From contig JAGCYH010000009.1 in NCBI GenBank assembly GCA_017960905.1, positions 1 to 64,000 on the forward strand: a stretch of 64,000 nucleotides of DNA, read 5' to 3'. The notes beneath the pieces are model-generated. The model worked only from the letters and a program-made list of their open reading frames with translations, made no database searches and was not told where the DNA came from. Source of the DNA: Bacteroidales bacterium (GTDB lineage: Bacteria; Bacteroidota; Bacteroidia; Bacteroidales; Marinilabiliaceae). Below, one piece after another: positions 16,977-25,613 of the stretch (its first letter is position 1; every line of letters starts with the position of its first letter). The position numbers and the translations under genes are program-made.

Positions 16977-18731
16977 ATGAATATTTTAAAACGATATATT
17001 CCTTTTATTGCATTAGCGGCTACCGTATATGTCTTCTACGCTTTCGTTTATGGCGGAGCGCTCAAATATGCAGAGCAGTACCAACTGTTTCAGACCACGT
17101 GGGACTACTTTGCCTCTCTAACCCAGCGCCCGGGCGGCATAGCCATGTACATAGGGCGGTTCTGCACTCAGTTTTTCTTCAGGCCCGCCACAGGCGCATT
17201 ATTCATTGCACTACTCACAACCGGCATATTTGCTTGTATTGTATCTCTTTCTGAATCAAACAAATACAAATATCAGGCGGGTGCGGCGGCAGCTTTGCTG
17301 TCGGCGTGCACACTACTCAACCAGTTTGCATTGGCCAACAGCCTTGTGTGCATCTGCATCGGCTGTTTTATTTTATTGATTATCAATAAAATAAAACACA
17401 CAAAAGCGATAGCGTTTGTACTTCCGACAGTTATTGCCGCCACGTATTGGATCGCCGGCGGTGTGCCAGCATCGATGATTGTTATATACCTTATTTGCAA
17501 CAACATAGCCACCAAAACTCACAACAAACGGCTTTGGACGGGCATAGCAGTCGCTACCTTATTAATAATAGTAGCACCAGCCATCGCACGCCAAGTATTT
17601 GGCGTGCAACTCAATACAGTGCGGGCATTCGTTGGTGCCGACTACTTCAGATACGTCGGCTACGTGTCGAAACTGCCAGTGCTTATTTGCGTCTTCATAG
17701 GTCTGCTGCCACTCACTATGCTCTGGCAACCCAAAACGCAAAAGAGCAAACGACAGAAAAAAAGCATTTCAGTTCGTTACATAACATCTTGGATATTAGT
17801 CATTTGCACATTCGTATTCATTTTCCAGCGCAAAGTAAGTTTCGACTTCAACTACAAATGCGAAATTGAGTTTTACGCACGGACACAGAAATGGGACAAA
17901 ATAGTGGCGATAGCCGAAAAACATCATCCGACAGAGTATTCTGCGCTCATTTACACCAACTTAGGTCTTGCGAAAACCAACCAGCTTGGCGACCGCATGT
18001 TTGAGTTTCCGCAACACGGTGTTTTCGGCTTAGTGCCTGATTTCAAGCTGAATATGGACTATTCGATGGCGCTGAGCGAAGTGTACTACCAACTTGGCTT
18101 CATGAATTTTGCCGAACGTTTTGCGTTCGAGGCGCCCAAATCAAATCCCGACTATCAGGAGAGTGCGCGAGCCGTCAAGCGGCTCGCCGACATCAATATA
18201 ATAAAGGAGAACTATCCGCTGGCGAAGAAATACCTCTTGCTGCTCGAGAACACCGTTTATTACTCAAAATGGGCGAAAAAAAGCCTCAAATACATCGAAG
18301 AGGGGCGCACCAACGAGAATGCCGAGTGGGCTATGTTGCGCAATTTGCAAGTCAACGACGAATTCTTCTACACTGAAGCTGAGCGCGATATGATGCTCGG
18401 AAAGATATTCCTGGCAAACGAAAGCAACAAACTGGCCTTCGACTATATGATGGCCTACTACCTGCTCGACAAAAAGCCCGAAAAATTCATGAATTACGTC
18501 AGTCTGGGCCAGCATTTTTACGTCGACAGAATGCCGCGAGCGTTTACCGAAGCGGCTTTGTACTTTATGCAATCGAAAAGCGAAAGTATGCTCAAGAATC
18601 TGAAAGCCGACGAAAACGTCATCTACAAACGCCTGCTCGACTTTGGCGATATTTACAACGTCAGCAAGGACGACCCGCGACTGAAGGAGAGATTCGGCGA
18701 CACGTATTGGTACTACCTGATTACAAATTGA
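16977..18731 (+). CDS. DUF6057-like membrane protein with helical C-terminal repeats
   Basis: A 584-residue protein resembling the Bacteroidales DUF6057 family. The N-terminal half (to about residue 285) has some 8-10 transmembrane segments, and the C-terminal half is a soluble helical region with TPR-like pairs (VYYQLGFMNFAERFAF, YPLAKKYLLLLENT). No catalytic motif was recognised. The ATG at 16977 was chosen because an earlier in-frame ATG (16887) lies within the preceding terminator stem. The TGA stop falls inside the first unit of an AAATTGA heptamer array that leads to the next gene, a CxxCH lipoprotein. The coding region contains the longest palindrome in the window (17364-17398). Confidence 0.7.
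   Translation: MNILKRYIPFIALAATVYVFYAFVYGGALKYAEQYQLFQTTWDYFASLTQRPGGIAMYIGRFCTQFFFRPATGALFIALLTTGIFACIVSLSESNKYKYQAGAAAALLSACTLLNQFALANSLVCICIGCFILLIINKIKHTKAIAFVLPTVIAATYWIAGGVPASMIVIYLICNNIATKTHNKRLWTGIAVATLLIIVAPAIARQVFGVQLNTVRAFVGADYFRYVGYVSKLPVLICVFIGLLPLTMLWQPKTQKSKRQKKSISVRYITSWILVICTFVFIFQRKVSFDFNYKCEIEFYARTQKWDKIVAIAEKHHPTEYSALIYTNLGLAKTNQLGDRMFEFPQHGVFGLVPDFKLNMDYSMALSEVYYQLGFMNFAERFAFEAPKSNPDYQESARAVKRLADINIIKENYPLAKKYLLLLENTVYYSKWAKKSLKYIEEGRTNENAEWAMLRNLQVNDEFFYTEAERDMMLGKIFLANESNKLAFDYMMAYYLLDKKPEKFMNYVSLGQHFYVDRMPRAFTEAALYFMQSKSESMLKNLKADENVIYKRLLDFGDIYNVSKDDPRLKERFGDTYWYYLITN
17364..17398. repeat. Perfect palindrome in coding sequence, 17-bp arms, 1-nt centre
   Basis: Bases 17364-17380 are the exact reverse complement of 17382-17398 around one T. 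It encodes part of a transmembrane segment (FILLIINKIKHT), so the reading frame passes through it without a break. Confidence 0.95.
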
Positions 18732-18752
18732 AAATTGGAAGTTGAAAATGAA
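18725..18752. repeat. Heptamer array (AAATTGA family) joining a stop codon to a start codon
   Basis: Units AAATTGA, AAATTGG, AAGTTGA, AAATGAA in exact 7-base phase. The TGA stop of the upstream gene (18729-18731) ends the first unit, and the ATG of the downstream gene (18748-18750) lies in the fourth. Confidence 0.85.
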
Positions 18753-20211
18753 GATATACAAATACATAACAATTTTATTATCAGCAGTTTGCGCAGCCTG
18801 TTCCGAAACGGTTACCGTTTCGGATACGGTCGGCGAATTGCCGCCCGTAGTGCCCGACTACTCGCAGGCGACAGTGCCCGTGAACATCGCGCCGCTCAAC
18901 ATCATGGCGGCCGATAACGTCGATAAAATCGACGTTACGGTCTGCTCGTCCGACGGGCAAGAAGCCTTTCACAGCCAAACCGCCAACTCGACCGATTTCG
19001 ACATCGACAAATGGCATGAACTACTTGCCGCAAATACAGGCAAATCAATAACTTACAACGTCAGTGCGAAAGCCGATGGCAAATGGACGCAGTACAAACC
19101 CATAGAGATTTTCGTCAGCCCCGACAGCATCGACTACGGCTTGGCATACCGCCTCATAGCCCCTGGCTATGAGGGATATGCGGCAATGGGCATTTACGAA
19201 CGCAACTTCTCGAACTTCGACCAGAAAGCCATTGTAGAAAACAACCTTCTGCAAAACAACTGCGTCAACTGCCACTCGTTCCATCAGTGGAAGACCGACA
19301 AAATGAGCTTGCACATACGTGGTTCGCACGGTTGCACTATGATATTGAAAGACAACAACATAGAACTTTTCAACACTAAAACCGACACAACGAAAGGCAA
19401 CTGCGTATATCCGTCGTGGCACCCCGACGGCTCACACATAGCCTACTCGATAAACAACACCCGCCAGGTTTTCCACGTGCTGAATCCGAAACGCATAGAA
19501 GTAATAGACTTCTGGTCCGACGTGGTAGTGCTTGATACAAAGACAAATACGCTCGCGAGCTCGCCGCATTTGATGTCGGCCGACCACTTCGAGACGTTTC
19601 CATACTTCTCTTACGACGGTAAATGGCTCTACTTCTGCTGCGCGAAAGCCGTCGACATGACTGTCGATGTCGATAGCGCGTTGTACGACTTGTGCCGCAT
19701 CGCATACGACAATGCCACAGGCACTTTCGGCGACAAAGTTGACACTCTTGTGAATGCGTCGGCAATGCAGAAAAGCGTGTCGTTTCCGCGCCCGTCGCCC
19801 GACGGGCGCTTTGTGGCCTACACGCTGTCGGACTACGGCCAATTCTCGATATGGCATCCCGAGTCGGACGTCTGGCTGCTCGACCTTGAGAGCGGCGAAA
19901 GCCGCTCTCTGACTGCCGCCAACAGCGACAACGTCGACAGTTACCACAGCTGGTCGTCGACAGGGCGTTGGATGGTGATATCGAGCCGCCGCGAAAACGG
20001 CTTATTCACACAGCTTTACCTCACGCACATCGATGCCGAAGGCGACGCTGCGAAGGCGTTCCGCCTTCCGCTCCGCTCGCCCGAAGAGTACGACGCCATG
20101 TTCTACTCGTTCAACGTCCCGGAATTCATCGTTGAGCCGTCGAAGCTGAACCCATTCGCGCTGGAAGGCAAAGTAAAGAATAAAAATCTGAACAATTTCA
20201 TTTTCAAATAG
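18748..20211 (+). CDS. TolB/PD40-type beta-propeller lipoprotein with a single CxxCH haem-binding motif
   Basis: A 487-residue lipoprotein (AAC lipobox, Cys18). An N-terminal beta domain (to about 165) is followed by the c-type haem motif CVNCH (residues 172-176) and then a propeller with TolB/PD40-like blades (YPSWHPDGSHIAYS, FPYFSYDGKWLYFC, FPRPSPDGRFVAYT, YHSWSSTGRWMVIS). A covalently bound haem is a family-based inference; the propeller may be a binding platform. It is linked to the DUF6057-like gene by a heptamer array with the two genes 16 bases apart, so an operon is likely. An Hdr-like redox operon starts 125 bases downstream. Two 10-bp-arm hairpins lie at 18802-18824 and 18915-18937. 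Confidence 0.75.
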   Translation: MKIYKYITILLSAVCAACSETVTVSDTVGELPPVVPDYSQATVPVNIAPLNIMAADNVDKIDVTVCSSDGQEAFHSQTANSTDFDIDKWHELLAANTGKSITYNVSAKADGKWTQYKPIEIFVSPDSIDYGLAYRLIAPGYEGYAAMGIYERNFSNFDQKAIVENNLLQNNCVNCHSFHQWKTDKMSLHIRGSHGCTMILKDNNIELFNTKTDTTKGNCVYPSWHPDGSHIAYSINNTRQVFHVLNPKRIEVIDFWSDVVVLDTKTNTLASSPHLMSADHFETFPYFSYDGKWLYFCCAKAVDMTVDVDSALYDLCRIAYDNATGTFGDKVDTLVNASAMQKSVSFPRPSPDGRFVAYTLSDYGQFSIWHPESDVWLLDLESGESRSLTAANSDNVDSYHSWSSTGRWMVISSRRENGLFTQLYLTHIDAEGDAAKAFRLPLRSPEEYDAMFYSFNVPEFIVEPSKLNPFALEGKVKNKNLNNFIFK

Positions 20212-20311
20212 TTACCGAATATCCCAACGATAGTTCGGCGAGCCATAGGTACGTATTTTTACTACCTTGTTTTTGGGTATTTTGTCGCCTACGCGGCAAA
20301 ATAAGAATGGC

Positions 20312-20319
20312 TAATTTTG
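20312..20319 (+). promoter_or_regulatory. -7 promoter element of the Hdr-like operon
   Basis: TAATTTTG, 17 bases before the ATG at 20337. A hairpin (20279-20302, one G-T pair) lies just upstream and may end the preceding transcript, though it has no T-run. Confidence 0.5.
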
Positions 20320-20336
20320 TGGCATAAACAACAAAA

Positions 20337-20945
20337 ATGATCGATTACATAGAGAGACTCAACGAAGACTATCGTTTTTGCGAGGGTTTGAAAGCGTGTA
20401 TGAATTGCGGAATGTGCACCGCGATTTGTCCTGCTGCGGCCGTATTCGACTACGACCCGCGTAAGATATGCCAGATAATGCAGAAGCGCGATAACGCGCT
20501 GACTGAACAGCTTTTAGCATCGGACATGATATGGTACTGCGGGCAATGCATAGGTTGCCGCACACGCTGTCCGCGCAACAACACACCGGGCTACATCATT
20601 CAGGCATTGCGCAAAGTGAGCCTTCAGACAGGCCTTTACCTCAAATCGGCCGAAGGCCGCAAACAGATAAAAATAGCGAAAACCGTTGGTGAGAACCTGC
20701 TCACAAAAGGCTATTGCGTTGATATAGATTTAGTTAAACCCGAAATGCATCCCGAACAAGGACCGATGTGGGAATGGGTTTACGCAAACCGCGAGAGCGT
20801 ATGCAACCGTTGCGGCGGCAACTACCACGGCGATGGCGCTGGCGCTCAGCGAAAGCTGAGCGACGAGACAAAGAAAGAGCTTTTTGCCATACTGCGCGAA
20901 ACGGGCGGCGAAAGTCTTATTCGTAAAATTCAAAACGCTGAATGA
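20337..20945 (+). CDS. HdrC-like iron-sulfur protein (heterodisulfide reductase subunit C family)
   Basis: A 202-residue protein with two [4Fe-4S] motifs, CMNCGMCTAICP (about residues 21-32) and CGQCIGCRTRCP (about 69-80), plus a further CNRCGG near residue 159. It is first in a five-gene run (20337-25134) encoding HdrC-, HdrB-, HdrA-, HdrC- and HdrD/E-like proteins. In methanogens and sulfate reducers such subunits pass electrons between a flavin, iron-sulfur clusters and a disulfide or quinone. No methanogenic cofactors are expected in this organism, so the physiological acceptor is unknown. The next gene starts 4 bases after its stop. Confidence 0.82.
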   Translation: MIDYIERLNEDYRFCEGLKACMNCGMCTAICPAAAVFDYDPRKICQIMQKRDNALTEQLLASDMIWYCGQCIGCRTRCPRNNTPGYIIQALRKVSLQTGLYLKSAEGRKQIKIAKTVGENLLTKGYCVDIDLVKPEMHPEQGPMWEWVYANRESVCNRCGGNYHGDGAGAQRKLSDETKKELFAILRETGGESLIRKIQNAE

Positions 20946-20949
20946 CAAT

Positions 20950-22008
20950 ATGATAGAAAGCAGTCAATGGCATAAATATCAGAAAGAGATACCCGACGGG
21001 CCGTTCTTTTTCGTACGCAGCTGCATCCGTCAGACGTTCTCGATGGGCGCCGAAGCCATGCTTCAGAAAATACTCAAAGAGTATTTGGGACTGAAAGTAT
21101 ATGAAGACCCGCGCCACACTTGCTGCACGGGCATCGCTTACCACACCGACATTGTGCCTATAGAGACCTCGATGACGGTCATTGCACGTCAGTTCTCGCT
21201 CATGAACGAGATGGGATACGAGCATTTGCTCGTATCGTGCATCACCTCGTTCGGCATGTACAACGAGATTCTGGCTCTTTGGAAAGAGTATCCCGAAAAA
21301 CTCGAAGAGGCTCGCAAAAACCTCTACAAAGCCACCGGCAGGACATTCGAAGTGCCGAAGTCGGTGATTCATACGTCGGACATCATATACAAATACCGTA
21401 ACGAACTGGCCGCCAAGATGAAATACAAACTCGTCGACTGCAACACCGGCGAGCCATTGCGCATGGCCGACCACGTTGGTTGCCACTATGCGAAGATATT
21501 CCCGATGAAAGGTGTCGGCGGTGCAGAATTTCCGCAAGTGCTCTCGGGGCTTGCCGAGCCGTGGGGCGCACGCTGGATCGACTACACCGAACGCCGCCAC
21601 TGCTGCGGCTTCGGATTCCGCCATTATCTGCTTCAGGAAAACCGCGGCTACTCGATAACGCACTCGAAGATAAAATTCGAGTCGCTTGCGCCGCACAATC
21701 CCGACCTCATCGTTACCAACTGTCCGGGCTGCAACATGTTCCTCGACCGTTGGCAATACACCATAGCCGAGATGGAAGGCCGCACATACGACAAATTCGG
21801 CCACGGCATTCCGGTTGTCTCGTACGAAGAACTCGCCGCACTGTTGCTTGGCGAAAATCCGTGGGATATCGGCTTGCAGATGCATCAGGTTCAGCTTGAG
21901 ACACTTATGGACAAAATAGGCATTCCATACGACGAAAGCAAAAAATATCTGGGTAAAGACGGCGAATACATCGGCAAGCCCGACACGCCAGAGATTCTTT
22001 TAGTGTAA
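20950..22008 (+). CDS. HdrB-like CCG-domain protein
   Basis: A 352-residue protein of the HdrB/CCG family. The C-terminal half has the cysteine-rich signature CCGFGF, then TNCPGCNMFLDRW, and the N-terminal half has a degenerate copy (HTCCTGIAYHTD, LVSCITSFGM). In HdrB these cysteines bind unusual iron-sulfur clusters that cleave a disulfide. The first half lacks part of the ligand set, as the second CxxC is replaced by CITS. The ATG at 20950 (MIESSQWHKY) lies 4 bases after hdrC; an earlier in-frame ATG lies inside hdrC. The HdrA-like gene follows after 19 bases. Confidence 0.82.
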   Translation: MIESSQWHKYQKEIPDGPFFFVRSCIRQTFSMGAEAMLQKILKEYLGLKVYEDPRHTCCTGIAYHTDIVPIETSMTVIARQFSLMNEMGYEHLLVSCITSFGMYNEILALWKEYPEKLEEARKNLYKATGRTFEVPKSVIHTSDIIYKYRNELAAKMKYKLVDCNTGEPLRMADHVGCHYAKIFPMKGVGGAEFPQVLSGLAEPWGARWIDYTERRHCCGFGFRHYLLQENRGYSITHSKIKFESLAPHNPDLIVTNCPGCNMFLDRWQYTIAEMEGRTYDKFGHGIPVVSYEELAALLLGENPWDIGLQMHQVQLETLMDKIGIPYDESKKYLGKDGEYIGKPDTPEILLV

Positions 22009-22027
22009 CTTATTTATATTCAGAAGA

Positions 22028-23038
22028 ATGAAAGAGTTAAACGATGCTGTAATAATTGGCGGCGGAATAGCCGGCCTACAGTGCGCCAATATATTGGCGC
22101 GCAGAGGCCGCAAAGTGGTCGTCGTGGAACGCGCCGACACCATCGGCGGCCATGTGGCGCAATGGCACACGTGCTACCCCTTCGGACTGACTGGCAAAGA
22201 GCTTGTCGACAAGCTGACAACGCATCTGGAACTTGCCGAAATAATAACCAACGCCGAAGTGGACAACATTGAACGCGAGCGCGACAAATACGCCGTTACC
22301 GTCAACGGCAAACGGCACGACACGCGCACTGTGCTTATAGCCACTGGCTACAACCTCTTCGACGCACACATAAAAGAAGAGCTCGGCTACGGCGTTTATC
22401 CGAGAGTGATAACGTCGGTAGAACTCGAAAACGCGTGGAACAACAACACTATGCCGTTCGACACATCGGACACCGACGCACCTCGCTTCGCCATAGTTCA
22501 CTGCGTAGGCTCACGCGACCTCAAATGCAACGTAACACATTGCAGCAAAGTGTGTTGCATGGCCGGCATAAAAGCTGCGAAAGAACTTAAGCAGCACTAC
22601 CCCACTTGCCAAGTAACAAACTACTATATGGACCTGCGCATGTTCGACACGAGCTACGAAGAGCTCTACCACAATGCGCAGACCGAATTCAACGTACAGT
22701 TTGTACGTGGCCGAATATCAGAGATTTCGCTCGGCAACAAAGGCCGCCTGAAACTCAAGTCGGAGGACACACTGCTCGGCATTCCCATCGTCGACCGTGT
22801 GCACGGAGTAGTGCTGATGATTGGAATGCAGCCGCCTGCAACAATAAAAGTCGACAACGAGGATTTGGCAAAAAACCAGAACGGTTTTTTGCTGCAGTCG
22901 GACCCGATAAACGCCAACCTGACCGAGCACCCGGGCATTTTCATTGCCGGCGCATGCAAAGGTCCGAAAACCATAACAGAGACTCTCGCCGATGCCAAAG
23001 CTGTCGCTTTGGCAATCGACGAATACGTAACTAAGTAA
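22028..23038 (+). CDS. HdrA/QmoA-like FAD-dependent oxidoreductase
   Basis: A 336-residue flavoprotein. The FAD Rossmann motif IIGGGIAGLQCANILARRG is at the N-terminus, followed by ERADTIGGHVAQW. The HdrA-type cluster signature appears as CVGSRDLKCNVTHCSKVCCMAGIKAA (about residues 159-184). The C-terminal GIFIAGACKGPKTITETLADAKA closes the FAD site. It is shorter than archaeal HdrA (about 650 aa), lacking added ferredoxin domains, and is thus closer in size to QmoA-type proteins. It probably channels electrons between a flavin donor and the flanking HdrB/HdrC-like subunits. Confidence 0.85.
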   Translation: MKELNDAVIIGGGIAGLQCANILARRGRKVVVVERADTIGGHVAQWHTCYPFGLTGKELVDKLTTHLELAEIITNAEVDNIERERDKYAVTVNGKRHDTRTVLIATGYNLFDAHIKEELGYGVYPRVITSVELENAWNNNTMPFDTSDTDAPRFAIVHCVGSRDLKCNVTHCSKVCCMAGIKAAKELKQHYPTCQVTNYYMDLRMFDTSYEELYHNAQTEFNVQFVRGRISEISLGNKGRLKLKSEDTLLGIPIVDRVHGVVLMIGMQPPATIKVDNEDLAKNQNGFLLQSDPINANLTEHPGIFIAGACKGPKTITETLADAKAVALAIDEYVTK

Positions 23039-23040
23039 TA

Positions 23041-23373
23041 ATGAAACAGTTCGGCTATACTACATTGACCAAAAAGTCGGTCAACATATACGAGACCGAC
23101 ACGTCGCTCTGGAAAGAGTTGAGCGCGGCAAACCCCGAATTCAAAGGGTGTCTGTCGTGCGGGGCGTGCACTGCCGCATGCCCAATCAACAATTCAGGCA
23201 CGACACTCAACAACCGCCGAACCATCATAGAACTCAACCGCGGCATGGCAATAACAAGCGACGCCGCAAACTGCCAAATGTGCAACCGCTGTTCGTTAGT
23301 TTGTCCTAAAGGACTGAATACCAGAAGGATATTCTTCGAACTCATACGAAAACGAACCGAAGAAAAACAGTAA
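23041..23373 (+). CDS. Small HdrC-like ferredoxin protein
   Basis: A 110-residue protein with two [4Fe-4S] motifs, CLSCGACTAACP and CQMCNRCSLVCP, the second about 35 residues after the first, as in HdrC. It starts 2 bases after the HdrA-like stop and ends 6 bases before the HdrD/E-like gene. It is the second HdrC-type protein in the operon, so the complex may have two separate electron entry or exit points. Confidence 0.83.
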   Translation: MKQFGYTTLTKKSVNIYETDTSLWKELSAANPEFKGCLSCGACTAACPINNSGTTLNNRRTIIELNRGMAITSDAANCQMCNRCSLVCPKGLNTRRIFFELIRKRTEEKQ

Positions 23374-23379
23374 ACAGCC

Positions 23380-25134
23380 ATGTACAAATTCGACCCGTTT
23401 GCAATACCGTTCCTTATTGGTTTCGCCTTCGTCATCGGCTGGGTGATTGTCCGTATGATACAGATTTTCATCGGAATGCCGAAAAAAGACAAGAAGAGGG
23501 TTTTTGTCAACATATTCACATTCAAGACTGTACGCGGCATAGGCGAGATAATTTCCGAAGTGCTCATACACCACCGAATCTGGCGCGAGAACAAACTCTT
23601 GGGCTTTATGCACATGAGTTTCGCCCTTGGCTGGTTTCTGCTCATCGTTACAGGCTGGATAGAGAGTTCGCTCCGCGCCAACGGTGAAACGCTGCCGATA
23701 TGGCAGCATATATTCTACAAATACTTCTTCCCGGGCGAACACGTATTCCGTCTTTCCGATGTCATCAAACAGCTGATGGACTTATGGTTAGCCGTCATTT
23801 TGCTGGGTCAGCTGATAGCCGTGCTGAAACGCTTTTTCTACCGACGCGCCGGCATAAAAATACGCACACGCCACTCACGCATGAACCGCATAGCGCTTAC
23901 AGCGCTATGGTTCATATTCCCTTTGCGATTGCTTGCCGAGAGTTGCACAGCCTCGCTCTACGGTGGCGGCGGTTTTCTCACTGGCTCGCTCGGCCAGCTG
24001 ATAGCGTGGATAGGCGACGCCTCGTTCATCACATATCCGATGTGGTGGGCCTACTCAATAGCACTGGGCGTGTTCTTCTGCGTACTGCCCTTCTCGCGCT
24101 ACCTGCACATACCCGTCGAAGCGTTCCTCATTCTCGCACGCCGTTGGCGTGTGAGCGACATAACAACAATAAACCGGCTCGAGACAATGGCTTGCAGCGC
24201 TTGTGGTATGTGCCTGAGCGACTGTCCGTTAGCCCGCAATAACATTGCGGGCGTACAACCGGTCTATTTCATCGAACGCCTGCGCGATGGCAAAGCAACC
24301 ACCGACGATGCTTGGAAATGCCTGCAATGCGGCCGCTGCCAGCAGATATGCCCTGTACGCGTTCACGCCAACAACCTTCGCCAAGAACTCAAAGGCAGTA
24401 CCGACAGAGTGGAATTCGGCCTCGACACACACAAACGCGTTCTGGCTAAGCGCGTTACGCTATTCAGCGGATGTATGGGCAAACTGACACCGCGCACCAA
24501 AGCTGCGATGGAGAAAATACTCAACGCCGCCGGCGTTGAGCAGACATGGATCGACGAAGAGCGAGACCTCTGCTGCGGTCGTCCGTTGCGCTTCAACGGC
24601 AACCAAAACACTGCAAATCAGAAGTTTAACGAGCTGCACGATGCCATTCTCGAGACACGTCCCGATGCCATCGTAACGACCTGTCCGATATGCTTCAACA
24701 TGATGAAAAATCGATTTGAGACGATACCCGTTTACCATCATACCGACTACATCAGAATGCTCATTGAAGCCAAGCGAATAGACCTTGAGCGCAGCGAGGA
24801 GACACTGACATACCACGATCCGTGCGAACTCAGCCGTCAGGCTGAGTATGCACGCCAGCCGCTGAAGGTGCTCAACCGCGTGGGCACCATGCTGCAGCCC
24901 GAAGAGACAGGCGAAAAGACACGTTGCTGCGGCGGCGCGGTGGCCGCCATAGGCCTCAACAACAGCGAGCGTAAAACGCTCGCTCAAGAAACGGCCGACT
25001 ACCTCAGCAATCGCAATGCCGACAAAATAGTTACGGCCTGCCCGCTCTGCAAGAAAACCATCGCACAACGAAGCAAACGTCCAGTAGCCGATTTTGCCGA
25101 AATTGTTGCAGATGCGTTGGTGGAGAGAGAGTAA
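23380..25134 (+). CDS. HdrE/HdrD-like fusion: membrane cytochrome-b-like domain plus iron-sulfur CCG domains
   Basis: A 584-residue protein. The N-terminal part (about 1-255) has 5-6 transmembrane helices with histidines, resembling NarI/HdrE/DsrM haem-b subunits. The C-terminal part has two [4Fe-4S] motifs (CSACGMCLSDCP; CLQCGRCQQICP) and two CCG-type cysteine blocks (CCGRPLRF ... TCPICFNMM; CCGGAVAAIG ... ACPLCKK). This makes it a DsrMK- or HdrDE-like unit in one chain, presumably linking the membrane menaquinone pool to the soluble Hdr-like subunits upstream. The TAA stop lies in the first unit of a GTAAAGT heptamer array. Hairpins lie at 23889-23909, 24232-24252 and 24964-24984. Confidence 0.82.
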   Translation: MYKFDPFAIPFLIGFAFVIGWVIVRMIQIFIGMPKKDKKRVFVNIFTFKTVRGIGEIISEVLIHHRIWRENKLLGFMHMSFALGWFLLIVTGWIESSLRANGETLPIWQHIFYKYFFPGEHVFRLSDVIKQLMDLWLAVILLGQLIAVLKRFFYRRAGIKIRTRHSRMNRIALTALWFIFPLRLLAESCTASLYGGGGFLTGSLGQLIAWIGDASFITYPMWWAYSIALGVFFCVLPFSRYLHIPVEAFLILARRWRVSDITTINRLETMACSACGMCLSDCPLARNNIAGVQPVYFIERLRDGKATTDDAWKCLQCGRCQQICPVRVHANNLRQELKGSTDRVEFGLDTHKRVLAKRVTLFSGCMGKLTPRTKAAMEKILNAAGVEQTWIDEERDLCCGRPLRFNGNQNTANQKFNELHDAILETRPDAIVTTCPICFNMMKNRFETIPVYHHTDYIRMLIEAKRIDLERSEETLTYHDPCELSRQAEYARQPLKVLNRVGTMLQPEETGEKTRCCGGAVAAIGLNNSERKTLAQETADYLSNRNADKIVTACPLCKKTIAQRSKRPVADFAEIVADALVERE

Positions 25135-25186
25135 AGTGTAAGGTGTAATGAGTAAAGTATAAAGTGTAATGAGTAAGGTGTAATGA
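25131..25186. repeat. Heptamer array (GTAAAGT family), eight units, from stop codon to next start codon
   Basis: Eight units in exact 7-base phase (GTAAAGT, GTAAGGT, GTAATGA, GTAAAGT, ATAAAGT, GTAATGA, GTAAGGT, GTAATGA). The TAA stop of the HdrD/E-like gene (25132-25134) is within the first unit. The next ATG is at 25188, so the array forms the whole gene junction. Confidence 0.92.
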
Positions 25187-25187
25187 T

Positions 25188-25613
25188 ATGAAACCTTCAA
25201 CAAAAATAGTATTGCTGCGAATCTTGCATTCGGTAATATGCCTGATGATTGCGGTTGTTGGGCCAATAGTTGTTTCTATATTATTTGATAAATATGGGCC
25301 ATGGCATTTTCACCACTCAAAAGGCTCTGGAGATGGTCCTGGATTATATGCGATATACTTTATGATGTACATAGGGATCTATATATTGTATTGTTTTGTT
25401 ACTTTGATAATTATTCATTGCATAAAAAAGCGACTCTCAATAATTTTCACAATTGCTATGGCTGTCGCATCTATAATACCTTTTGTCAGTGAACTTCATG
25501 ATTGTGATATTTCATTGCTGAATAAAAGCTATATAACCATGGTTCCTTTATACTGGTTGGTTAGTTGGGCGTTTGAGAAAAGGATTAATAAATTGAAAAA
25601 CCATGAGCAATAA
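25188..25613 (+). CDS. Small four-helix membrane protein, tandem paralogue 1
   Basis: A 141-residue protein with about four hydrophobic helices and a short charged C-terminal tail (WAFEKRINKLKNHEQ). No known family was recognised. Its first 20 or so codons are almost identical in DNA to those of the next gene, whereas the remainder has diverged. Base composition is clearly more AT-rich than the flanking operons, and no short perfect hairpins were noticed here, both consistent with more recent acquisition. It overlaps the next gene by 11 bases. Confidence 0.65.
   Translation: MKPSTKIVLLRILHSVICLMIAVVGPIVVSILFDKYGPWHFHHSKGSGDGPGLYAIYFMMYIGIYILYCFVTLIIIHCIKKRLSIIFTIAMAVASIIPFVSELHDCDISLLNKSYITMVPLYWLVSWAFEKRINKLKNHEQ

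Noticed and set aside
20279..20302. Terminator before the Hdr-like operon
   Set aside because: The stem is good but there is no T-run on the plus strand; kept only as a note in the promoter entry.
20917..21885. 322-codon open frame opposite the HdrB-like gene
   Set aside because: No domain is visible and it lies entirely within a conserved operon on the other strand.
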